Assembly (NCBI GenBank): GCA_016490735.1
Contig: JAEMWC010000047.1
Span: 46,001 to 110,000, forward strand
DNA from: Pachyseris speciosa
Lineage: Eukaryota; Cnidaria; Anthozoa; Scleractinia; Pachyseridae
Length of the DNA: 64,000 nucleotides
Direction of reading: 5' to 3'
In this document: piece by piece, positions 31,791 through 43,915 of the stretch
Numbering within the stretch: the stretch's first letter is position 1
Layout: every line of letters starts with the position of its first letter
The notes under the pieces: model-generated
The model's database searches: none
What the model saw: the letters and a program-made list of their open reading frames with translations, nothing else
What the model was told of the DNA's origin: nothing
Translations under genes and position numbers: made by a program

Positions 31791-32400
31791 TGCTACGGGA
31801 CGGTAAAAATTTAAAAAAAAATTTGCTTTTTACGAATTGTTTGAGCGATGAATTGAGCTGAAATAGTTTGATATCTGTATGGTCCTGTATTTTGGCGGAC
31901 TTGCAAATGTTGGCACAACGGCGCTATTTGCCATCCTAGTGATCGTTTGCAGGGAGGCGAAAGCATGTACATGTGCACAGACAACACTAGATGCCTGACT
32001 AGATGTTTGCGCGTACGCAAGAAAACCGAAAGCTTTTTTGCTCTTATAAGCAAATTTAATGTCGATTTGAATACACTCTTGGTTGGAAGAACTTTTCGTC
32101 TTTGTTATTCATAGCTGTGATCGGTAAGCCGAAAGCGAAGAAGTGTGTTGTGTTGACATGAACTGAACATTTGCATATGCAGTTGTAATGAGATACCCCA
32201 GTGGTTTCAAGATCGAAGGTTACTCGATAGGCAACCACAGCTTGTAATTTAATTTTACTTGCACCCGGACTTCGAACGCACTTTCTGAGCTTTGATTATT
32301 ACTATTTAAATAGTAATATTTTTAGTTTCGCTTCCCATTTTTGACGACGCACGGTGAAAGAGCCACTGGAACTAGTTAATCAGTTCGGGCGGAGCGCGAC

Positions 32401-32477
32401 ACCTCCCTCATCCCCCTCCCTCATCCCCCTCCCTCATCCCCTCCCTCATCCCCCTCCCTCATACCCCTCCCTCCCCC
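32401..32477 (+). repeat. CCTCATCCCCCTC minisatellite (expanded in copy 2)
   Basis: About five units of CCTCCCTCATCCC here against one or two at 4569-4590 in copy 1, adding 51 bp in the 3' flank of the NAGA gene. Confidence 0.88.
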
Positions 32478-32516
32478 AATTTTCTTGCGGAAGTTAAATC
32501 ATGCTCTTCCGTGTTT

Positions 32517-32950
32517 TTACTTCAGCTGTACACAGTGGCAACGCTTGTTATCGTCTTTGTCATCATTCTTTTTAGCACATACACTATCAGGCTTCTTTGC
32601 CTTCTTCTTTTCGGTCTCTTCTTCAACAGATTCCTTCTCAGTCTTTTCAGCCTTCTTTTTGCCAGTCTTCTTAGCGCCAGATTCTTCTACACCCTTTCCA
32701 GCCCTCGGTTTGTCTGTCTTTTCAGTAGGTTCTTTTTCACCCTTACCAGCTCCCTTTTTGTCGGTCTTTTGTGAAAGTGCTTTTTCAGCCTTCTTTTTGT
32801 CGGTCTTTTCAGCGTGTTCTTTCTCGGTCTTCCCAGAATTCTCTTCCCCAGTGTTTTTAGCAGTTTCTTCCTTATTCTCTTCGGCCTTCCGTTTGGCATT
32901 CTTTTTAGGAGTCTTTTCCTCGTCGCAGATGGGAGTCAACTTAACCATCA
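32517..32950 (-). other. Lys/Glu-rich C-terminal tail of NAGA copy 2
   Basis: Same extension as copy 1, uninterrupted, with three amino-acid differences in about 130 residues. Confidence 0.85.
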
Positions 32951-35900
32951 TCACTCCACTGGGGTTGACTTTGGCTGTGAAGTTTTTCTCGTAGACTCCC
33001 AGTTCCTGATGGGCGAACAGGTCACGCGCATAAACTCGCTTTGTTGAGATTCCAACCTACAATTACAAGAAGAATATTCTTCATATCTAATCACCAAGAC
33101 GTTAACTAAAACTTCGTTCTTTGAGGAATACTATTCCCACTAGTTGTTGGAGCATTCCTATCATGGCCTGCGATCTTGCGATCCTGAATATAAGCCAACG
33201 AGGTGTATTCGCTCGAGAGATTGGCGTTTTGGGGGCCTATAAAGGTCTCAGAGGGGCCTGATCAAACGTTACGGTTACCGTTAATGTAATTTAATACTAA
33301 TAAACACTTCACATAATATTATACTCACATCAGAAAATGAAGCTTGTACTTCAACAGGCAGATCTGCTCGTAGACTGAGAAGAACCACCGCTACACTACA
33401 ACACTCTGACAAGGGGCGGGACCATATCTCAGTGAAGGAAGTGGTGTCCTGTCGTGAACGAGGTTTAAAACAATAAAAACTGATGTCAACTGAAGATTAT
33501 ACTCAAGAAAATGTACCAAATATCTGAAACAAGGTTGTCAGAGGATGTAATACTCCGACGTTATATTTATTCGTAAACATTTTTCACCCGTGAAGGAAAG
33601 ACCGAGGGAGCACGGTTGTTTCTGTTACCTTTTGAATGGAAAGGACTACATTGAGGCACGTCGTGGCCTTAGAATGTGCTCGATCAATACCTTTAGTAAA
33701 TGAATGCCCGCTTTGCCACACTAAATCGATTCAAGCTTAGTTCACGAAAGACAACGTGTGAAGCTTAGCCAATATGCAAAGCCTATGTAGCCCTAAATTT
33801 TCGAGAATTTGCATAGGGTATAAGGAATGCAAGAGAAAATCCATTTTGTTTGGCATAGCATTGTTGTTTGAGATTGCCACATCATCCATACCTTCACAAC
33901 TCGGTTTCCCTGCTTTCCTAGCCTGTCTTGATTTACGGCGATGATTTCTCTGTGAAAAGATATTGGAAACTTACAGTAAATACGAAGAGGGGCGGTTTGA
34001 CACAGCTATAAACCAGGTGTAGATGTGATAAAAATAGTAATGGTAATGATAATGGTGATCACGAAGACGACGATGATAATGACATGGTGATAGTGATAAC
34101 GATGATAATGCATGATATTGCATGATAATGACGGTGATGATGATGACGAGGAATAATGAAGATGATGGTCTGTTCAAAGCAGAAAAAAGGCCGTAGTAAT
34201 TCAGTTTGGTATTTTTAAAAATTATTATTCTGGTTTTGTTACCGTTTTTGTCATAACGTACGTGGACAAGGAGCAGCCTGGCTTTGATTGTAAGACTAAA
34301 CAGACTAAAATCTTAGACCGAGTCCTCAGGTTTCTTGGTCAGCGGTTGGTCGCCGCGGGCTGAGGACTCTGGGTACGAGAAAGATGTTTTTTTTTTTTTT
34401 CATTGATGTTTAGTTTAAGAAATAAAGAAAACGGTAAGAAACAAGCAAGGCTGGTTACACGGCTAGGAATATATATTTAAACCAATATTTCGGGAGGCAC
34501 AGCCTTCCTTCATCAGGGTGTTACATATTATGACCCTAAGATGAAACGACGTTACAGTTTTAAAAAAAGTTGTACATGTAACATGATATTATAATAAAGG
34601 TAAACAATACAACGTAAAATAAAAAAACGTTACAGTTTGAAAATATGAAAAAAACGTAACAAGAAAACAAAAAGATAGGTATTATATTTCTTCTTTTCTG
34701 TTGATACCTAACGGTTCAAGAGTTTGACCTCTATCAATTAGATATGCTTCTCTGGCTCTTCGTACACCGTCACGATTAGATTTGGGCATAGTCTAAAACA
34801 TGGACTGGACTCTGGACTGGACTCTGGACTCTGGACTCTGGACTCTGGACTCAGGACTCTGGACTCTGGACTCCACCCATTTTTTTTTTTAATTTTATTT
34901 ATTTGTTAACGAAAAAAGGTACGCTAACTCGATAAAAATACGGTTGTTGGTTTGTTTGTTTCCCTAGATGCCGAAACATTTTCCCCTGTACATGTGTATT
35001 TGTTATCAGTGTTAATGAGGAAGACAGGAAACTTAACTAAGTTTGCGGTTGAAACCAAAGTCCCATTTCTTTCGCTTTTTTAAAGGGAGACCCAACATTT
35101 TTACCTTTTCTTGTAGTTAATCCCACTAATCTCCAACCACATTTGCTTCCAGTCCATAGAAAACACATTGCAAACGAACAACAGATAAAGTAAGGCCTCC
35201 TTTCAGTTCATTATGGCAAGTGGAATATTTATTGTTGGTTGTCATTTTCAATGTTTATAATAAAAATAGCAACAACAACAAATGCTTTACTTGAATGGCC
35301 ATAAAGGATTTACAGTATTGCAAAAGCTACTAGTCTAAATTTAATTACTAATTCAACTAATTGGTGTAAAATATTACAAACATTACAATTTTCATTCATT
35401 TATTAATATTAATTTGTTTCTTAATTCAAAGCATTGCGAGATAAATGAAATTAATTGACAGTTAATTAAATAATCAGAAGAATTCATAAGAATAGATATT
35501 AAAGTATCGCGTGAAAGTGTCGTGAAGTCAGGTTTTTTAGTTTCTATTTTGGAGAAAAAAATGTCTCTGATCTGAGAATAGGCCTTACAATCTAGTAAGA
35601 AATGATTTTCATCTTCAATTTTGATGCTCTTACAAAGGGAACAAACCCTTTCATTGCGAGGGATTTTTTCGTATCTACCTGTTTCAATTCTAAGTTGATG
35701 ACTACTTATTCTAATTTTGACTAGGTCTGACTAATGCTTTTCTCGAAGGATTTTTACTTGTTAAAACTAGGTACGGCGAGGGGCTATAGTCCTCTTTGAT
35801 TGTACAATAAAAGCTGAGTTTTTGTGATTGTTGAAGGGTCTGGTTCCAGTAAGAGACGTATTTATTTTTCATTTTGCCGATATACCGTTTAACTATGGAA

Positions 35901-38900
35901 TCATTCAATGAATTACAAGAAAAGTCACAGTTTCGATCGTACTAGTCAACCATCTTCATAAAATTAGAGTAAAAGCTATTTTTTCCGCTATATTAAATGA
36001 AGGTCAATTGAAATTTGTAAGGCTTGTTTAACTATAAAATCTTCATCTTTATAAATGCTCTATTTCGATAAAGTAAAAACGACAGAAAAAGAAAGCCCAG
36101 ATTGTAGGTCTGTTTCCTTATCAATGTTATTGCATACGGCTCGATGTCCGGTCTTGAACAGATTTTATCAATCTGATAAGAGTAATCAAGTACAAGGCTC
36201 ATCTCGCTGTGCTCGTTGTTCACAATTCCAAACATGTCTTTATTGAAATAGCGCATTTATAGACATCACCTATTATTTTGCCGTTTTCTTTTCTCCATTT
36301 TTTCCGCCATCACACGTACCTTGATAAAAATGAACTGTGGAGAGCCGGCAATATTTGTTTCAGATAATTTTTTCAATTCAGTATATCAGTGAACAATGAC
36401 AATTTGTTTTTGTTTTCGTTATTTACGCTCTCAAAACGCTACGAAAATAATATCCCAAGGACAACAGGTAGGAAAAAGTAATGAAAGTAATTTGATTTAT
36501 TATCCTGCCAAGATGTTTAGTTTACACATTCTGCCCTTATGTAAACTTAGGCTAATCAAAAAAGGTATTTTTATTATAAACATTGAAAATGACAACCAAC
36601 AATAAATATCCCACTTGCCATAATGAACTGAAAGGAGGCCTTACTTTATCTGTAGTTCGTTTGCAATGTGTTTTCTATGGACTGGAAGCAAATGTGGTTG
36701 GAGATTAGTGGGAATAACTACAAGAAAGGGTCGCCCTTTAAAAAAGCGAAAGAAATGGGACTTTGGTTTCAACCGCAAACTTAGTTTCCTCTCTTCCTAA
36801 TTAACACTGATAAGGAAAGGGGAAAATGTTTCGGCATCTAGGGAAACAAACAAACCAGCAACCGTATTTTTATCGAGTTAGCGTACCTTTTTTCGTTAAA
36901 AGGAAACAAATAAATAAAAAAAATGGGTGGAATCTGGAGTCCAGAGTCCAGAGTCCAGAGTCCAGTCCAGAGTCCAGTCCATGTTTTAGACTATGCCTTA
37001 GATTTGGAATGTTCTAGTGGAATTAGTTGCATGTCAGAAGCGCTGTGACCGTTAGAGAGAAAATGTTCTGATACTGCAGTGGGTTTAGAGCTGTTGGTTT
37101 GTTTGTCGACTGTTCTACGATGTTCGTTGAAACGGTCCTTAAGTCGTCGTTTAGTTTCGCCTATGTATTGTTTGTGACAGTGATTGCATTGTACCATGTA
37201 TATGACATTTTTGGAATTACAGTCAATGTGATGTTTGATAAATCTAGTTTCGCCGGTGGAATGAAAAGTATAGGTTGTAAGTCCATCAGTTATGTAGTTG
37301 CATGTTAAACAGTTGTGGCCACAGCGAAAGGCACCAAGGGGTTGATTATTTTTAGCAGGTTTACGTAGTTTAGCACTGACCAATAGATCGTTAAGATTGT
37401 TAGAACGTCGGAAAGCAACAAGAGGGGCAGCCTTGAAAACGTCAACGCAGCGGGGAGATGAAGATAAAATGTTGAAGTGTTTGTGAATAATAGATGATAC
37501 GGAGCGAATAGCTGGATTGTATGTTATGACAAGGGGTACACGTGTAGGCTGGTTAGTATCGGAATTGCGTTGTTTGGGGGCAAGTGCTTCGGTACGTGAA
37601 ATGTTGTAAACGCGTTGCATTTCGTTGTTGAGGTAAGAGAGATTGTACCCACTTTTGTTGAGATAAGACTTAAGTTCGTTAAGACGGAGTGCGAAAGTTT
37701 CGTCAGAAGAGCAGATGCGTCGAAGTCTGAGAGCTAAACTGAATGGAATAGCTCTTTTGCTGTGATGAACTGATGGACTTACAACCTATACTTTTCATTC
37801 CACCGGCGAAACTAGATTTATCAAACATCACATTGACTGTAATCAGGAGTGCTTGATGGAGCCGATCTACAAAATAACCGCTCTGCAGGCCGATTTGGGG
37901 CTGGCTGGCAAAATGTTTGCTGAAATAAAAATCTTGCTGGCAGTGTTATTTTAACGAAATCTTGCTAGAATTTGTGTCCGTAATGAGTCTTACTGGCTGT
38001 CAGGAATCAAAACACGTCATTTTCGTACATGCGCTTCGTATTTTGGTGGATTTTTATCTGCGAGAAGATAGGACTTCGGGGAAAAAACTAAAAGTAAACA
38101 ACACGGGATACAGATAGAAGCCAATTGCCCGTCTTGGGAACGATCTGACATCCGAAATAAACCATTTGACATATTTTCCCCAAAATTAAGTTAAAATCAA
38201 TACTTAGCTGGCTGGGTATTTTTCTTCCTTACGAGACTGCTGGCTGGCAAACTGGAAAGATTCCACCCGTGCTGGCTGGCATTTCGTGTTTTGTGGCATT
38301 TTCAGCTTTGTTGGCTCGTTGAGAAACGACACGCTCGTAGCTGGCTGGGAATTTTATTTCTCAAACGTTTTGCTCGCTGGCATTGAAGAGCGGTTATTTT
38401 TTTCCCAGGAAAGTTAAATATTAACGAAGATTGACAGGGGGACACTCAGCTAGTGTTTAGTACATCGTACGATAAAAATTCTCAGAAAAGGTCGTTGGGT
38501 ACTCCTGTGTAATTCCAAAAATGTCATATACATGGTACAATGCAATCACTGTCACAAACAATACATAGGCGAAACTAAACGACGACTTAAGGACCGTTTC
38601 AACGAACATTGTAGAACAGTCGACAAACAAACCAACAGCTCTAAACCCACTGCAGTATCAGAACATTTTCTCTCTAACGGTCACAGCGCTTCTGACATGC
38701 AACTAATTCCACTAGAACTGTCCAAATCTAATCGTGACGGTGTACGAAGAGCCAGAGAAGCATATCTAATTGATAGAGGTCAAACTCTTGAACCGTTAGG
38801 TATCAACAGAAAAGAAGAAATATAATACCTATCTTTTTGTTTTCTTGTTACGTTTTTTTCAAATTTTCAAACTGTAACGTTTTTTTATTTTACGTTGTAT

Positions 38901-40595
38901 TGTTTACCTTTATTATAATATCATGTTACATGTACAACTTTTTTTAAAACTGTAACGTCGTTTCATCTTAGGGTCATAATATGTAACACCCTGATGAAGG
39001 AAGGCTGTGCCTCCCGAAATATTGGTTTAAATATATATTCCTAGCCGTGTAACCAGCCTTGCTTGTTTCTTACCGTTTTCTAGTTTACAATTTTATAGCT
39101 GGTTAGATCTATTACAGGATCCGGCTCTTCTATTTTGCAACGGTGGTCCTTGCTATTTAGTATTTTCCAGTGTTTTTTAAGAAATAAAGCACTGTTTAAC
39201 TCACGTGTTCAGGAGAATTTCTCTTGATCTGGAGTCAAGGTCACGTAAATCGTTTGACATCAGCAGAGGCTGTTGAGAGAGTCCATCATTAAATGAAAAA
39301 ATACACCTTGCTTCCCGCAAACTAACTGCGTAAGCATGTACAGGAAGGAGCTAGTTGGAATTGACAATATCTTCCCTTTAGCTTGACTAACTTGAACAAG
39401 GTTGGATTTTCCGAGAGTGGGCAGTGAAAGATGATGATGGATCTTATCCTGATACTTACAGACGCCATTATGGCCCAGAGAGCGAATTGAAGCTTTGATT
39501 GCTCATAGCTGAGACCAAAGTTGCCGATAATCAGCTGAAAAAAAAAAGGGAAATAAGTAATAACTACTAACAGGTTGAAATTAAGTCGAAATGCCATCTC
39601 AGCGTTTATCTTTGCCTCAATAACATTCTGACATTTTTAACTGAATGTTTTAGGCACAAATTTCGACAGCATGGTGACTTTAATTTGTTTGTGAATGATG
39701 TATGAAATGAATCATATATGAACTGCGGAAATGAAATCAAATGAAGAATGATCCTCGCAGTTGTGAACGCAATTTATGCAATTGCGAAAAGAAGCCTGAA
39801 AAAAAATTCAGGACTTCAACGGGGTTTGAACCCGTGACCTCGCGATTACCGGTGCGATGCTCTAACCACCGAGCTATGAAGCCACTGACGTTGGGAGCAG
39901 GTCAATTGTGGGTTCATATGATCCCGTGAAAGAAATGAGTGTGAATGATATATGAAATGAATCATATATAAACTGCGGAAATGAAATCAAATGAAGAATG
40001 ATCCTCGCAGTTGTGAACGCAATTTATGCAATTGCGAAAAGAAGCCTGAAAAAAATTTAGGACTTCAACGGGGTTTGAACCCGTGACCTCACGATTACCG
40101 GTGCGATGCTCTAACCAACCGAGCTATGAAGCCACTGACGTTGGGAGCAGGTCAATTGTGGGTTCATATGATCCCGTGAAAGAAATGAGTGTTTTCAGGC
40201 TACTTTTCGCAATTGCATAAATTGCGTTCACAACTGCGAGGATCATTCTTCATTTGATTTCATTTCCGCAGTTCATATATGATTCATTTCATATATCATT
40301 CACACTCATTTCTTTCACGGGATCATATGAACCCACAATTGACCTGCTCCCAACGTCAGTGGCTTCATAGCTCGGTTGGTTAGAGCATCGCACCGGTAAT
40401 CGCGAGGTCACGGGTTCAAACCCCGTTGAAGTCCTAAATTTTTTTCAGGCTTCTTTTCGCAATTGCATAAATTGCGTTCACAACTGCGAGGATCATGCTT
40501 CATTTGATTTCATTTCCGCAGTTCATATATGATTCATTTCATATATCATTCACACTCATTTCTTTCACGGGATCATATGAACCCACAATTGACCT

Positions 40596-40636
<41 letters not shown>

Positions 40637-43600
40637 ATCGCACCGGTAATCGCGAGGTCATGGGTTCAAACCCGTCGAAGTCCTAAATTTTTTTCAGGCT
40701 TCTTTTCGCAATTGCATAAATTGCGTTCACAACTGCGAGGATCATTCTTCATTTGATTTAATTTGTTTACGGCTCACATTAGCGCTCCAGGAATATGGAC
40801 ACTTAGGCAACTACTCTTTGACCGTTATCAGGGGTCCTGCCGTTATCTGGACTGTGTGAAGGTCTTTAAAACAGAATACTATACGACTGGGGGATTAGAG
40901 AGTTTTTTCTTTAATCTTTAATCTTTAATCATGGTACTCCTAAAACAGTAATGACTATACTAGGAGAGCTAATTACAGGATAATAAATAATAAATTTAGA
41001 TTTATTTACATAAAACGTAGGATAAAATAACATAATAGATAAAGTTTTAAAAAACAAAATAATATAAATAATGTAATAATAAAATTAGTATCAACTAATC
41101 CGACCTAATAAATGAGAGAGCATTTGATTTAAATGTATCTAAATTGTCAATATTTGTGAAGCTTAGGGGTATATTGTTCCATAAAGCTATTGTCCTCGGA
41201 TAAAAAGAATATTTATAAATATCGTTATTCACTTTCACTTGTTTAAAAGGACAACAGTTTGCAGCTCTTGATGGTCTTTCATTCGGTATGACATCAGGTG
41301 GAAGTGATATGCCAACATGGCCCATATAGATTTTATAAAACATGGTGCCTTGTGAAAGAAGTCTTCGGTGATGGAGCGAGTCCCATCCAAGACTTTCAAC
41401 CATTGGTGTAACGTGGCTATAACGTGAGTAGTCGTTGAAGACATATCGGGCGGCTCTTCGTTGGACAGATTCAATTTTGTTTATGTTCTGGTGCCTGTAT
41501 GGATTCCATACACAGGACGCGTATTCGAGTTTAGGCCGTACAAGAGTACGATATGCCGTGTCTTTAACTTTATGGTTACAACCGCCCAGTACTCGGCGCA
41601 AAAGACCCAGAGTTGAGTTGGCATTTTTGCAAATGATGTCTACATGTTCATTCCAGCTTAAGTTGCTTGATATCGTAACACCGAGGTACTTTGTTGAGTT
41701 AACTTTGGATATAGACAAGCCATTTAAAGTGTATTGAAACAGGATTGGAGATTTTTTACATGTTATTCCTAAATGATAACATTTTTTAACGTTGAATTTA
41801 AGTTGCCAGCTCTTTGACCATGAGGATGGTTGGTTCAGGTCGTTTTGTAGAGATAAGCAGTCCTCAGAGCTTCGAATTTCACTATATAAAATACAGTCGT
41901 CAGCAAAAAGACGCAAATTGGCATTTATACATTTCGTGATGTCATTTATATACAGTAGAAATAGCACTGGCCCCAAAATTGAACCTTGTGGGACTCCAGA
42001 TAAAACAGGCTTAGGAGAAGATTGAGTGCCATTTATAGAAACAAGCTGAGAACGATTCGACAAGAGTGCCTTGATCCATAACAGCATATTTCCTCTGATT
42101 CCGTAGTAATCCAATTTCAGTAATAATCTTTGATGGGGTACCGAGTCAAAGGCTTTAGAGAAGTCAAGCAAAATAGCGTCAGTATGACTGCGTACATTAA
42201 TAGATTTAGCCCAGTCATGTATAGATGTTATCAATTGGGTCTCACAAGAGAAACCCTGCCGAAAGCCATGTTGCTCGTCGATTATGATGTTGTGTTTAGA
42301 CAGGTGTTTAGCCATATGACTGAGCACCACATGTTCCATCACTTTACAGCATATGGAGGTTAAAGAGATAGGCCGGTAATTTGAAGGCAGAGATTTATTA
42401 TCTTTCTTGAAAACAACAGTAATAAGGGCCTTGGACCAATCTGAGGGAACCGCATTGAGATTTAAAGATTGCTGAAAGATAAAAGCAAGCCATCCAGAAG
42501 CAGATTGAGACATCTCTTTCAATACACGTGCAGGCAATTCATCAGGGCCGCATGCCTTATTAGGGTTAAGCTGGGATAATTGCTTGGCAACTCCCTCGGG
42601 TGATATTTGTAAATCAGCGATCGGAGGGTAAGGAGATGTAGAAATTTGAGGTAAAGGTAATTGTTCATTTGTAAAGACAGAAAAAAAGTAGGAATTCAAA
42701 GTTTCAGCTTTATCTTTGTCCGTAACAAACACGCCTTGATCAGTCTTGAGAGGCGGAGATTGAACAATAATGCATGATTCCAACATTTTAGCCGCCAGAT
42801 TTCCAGGCTGTGGTGATTCAAAGGACCAGTTATTTAATTTAACTTAGGCAGCGGCTTAAGACAATTAGTGGGCCTTCCAAATCTGTTTATAAGTGGTTTA
42901 TTTTAAGTCGATAAATAGTGTTCTGGTCTGGGATAAAGGGCGTCTTGTTACCGTCAGCAGCTGACATATTTAGATATGCCGGATTGTTCGCAAAATTGAA
43001 AATTAAAATGGCTTAGAACGCGGATTTGTTAAACACCGTTTAAGATACGTTCTAATAACCGACCCAAAGATTTCAACTGATTTATTAGCCGCAATTCGTT
43101 GGATAAGGTACAAATAAACCCCATTAGATTGTCACTAAGCACATAAGACAGATAAATATCAGTAAAAAGCAACAAGACTCTATCAAGACATCTACTCGGC
43201 GCGCATGCTCTGTATTGAGTGGCCGCAGATCATTAGACTGCAAACCTGTCCATATCCGTCAATGGCCTGTCGGGAAAGTGCGCGATCTTTAAACTAAACT
43301 GAAAGGAATCGAATCAGCGCTTGCGAGGCTTGCGCTTGCAAATCTACTCTTTCCTCGCGAGTTGTCGACGATCTATGCCGGTTTCGCAAAGTGGATTTCA
43401 AAAGAAAATAATAACACTATTTTACAATTTAGCTGATCATATACTGACCATATCAGGATCATTCCAATGTCCGTTGCCAGCTGCTGGCATGAGATCGTTC
43501 TGGTTGTCACCGTACCAACTAAAAATATCCACAACGCTGTTGAATGAATCCTACAGATGTTGGATGCAACAAAAAAGTGATGTTAAAGTTGTTTTTAAGT

Positions 43601-43872
43601 TTCAGACATATTATATGCCCGTTTCGAATGCCTCATCGATCCTCGTTAATTAACCCTCCCACCGCACCCAATTTCACCCCCGTAGTTCCTCTGAAATGAG
43701 AGCTCCAAGCTTTAAGCCAATGACTAAAGTAGTGTTACCCTCTTAAGGCCTGTTTTTGACAGTGATCATTCTGCTAAATGAAATGCTGAAACCGATAACT
43801 GAAGTAGCTCGTTCAAATGACAAAAACTTTAAAACAGGGAATAAAAAGGGCAGGTCACCAGCTTTGTTTTGT

Positions 43873-43915
<43 letters not shown>

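Larger units (their letters stand above)
34426..37770 (-). mobile_element. Penelope-like element, minus-strand half (copy 2)
   Basis: Counterpart of 6542-9905, with the foldback element at 34785-36997. The coding part upstream of the insertion is open without the frame slip present in copy 1. Confidence 0.85.
37771..39081 (+). mobile_element. Penelope-like element, plus-strand half (copy 2), with nested MITE
   Basis: Counterpart of 9906-11197. The nested MITE is at 37844-38507. Confidence 0.85.
39693..40760. repeat. tRNA-derived palindromic array (copy 2: four full units)
   Basis: Two minus-oriented units (from about 39693 and 39943) are followed by two plus-oriented units (about 40193-40440 and 40441-40690) and a short tail. 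The whole is a near-perfect inverted repeat of about 500-bp arms. Copy 1 has only the first two units plus the tail, a difference of 498 bp. Confidence 0.88.

Noticed and set aside
39693..40760. CRISPR-like array
   Set aside because: Units are tRNA-bearing repeats of about 248 bp in mixed orientation in an animal intron; there are no spacers.
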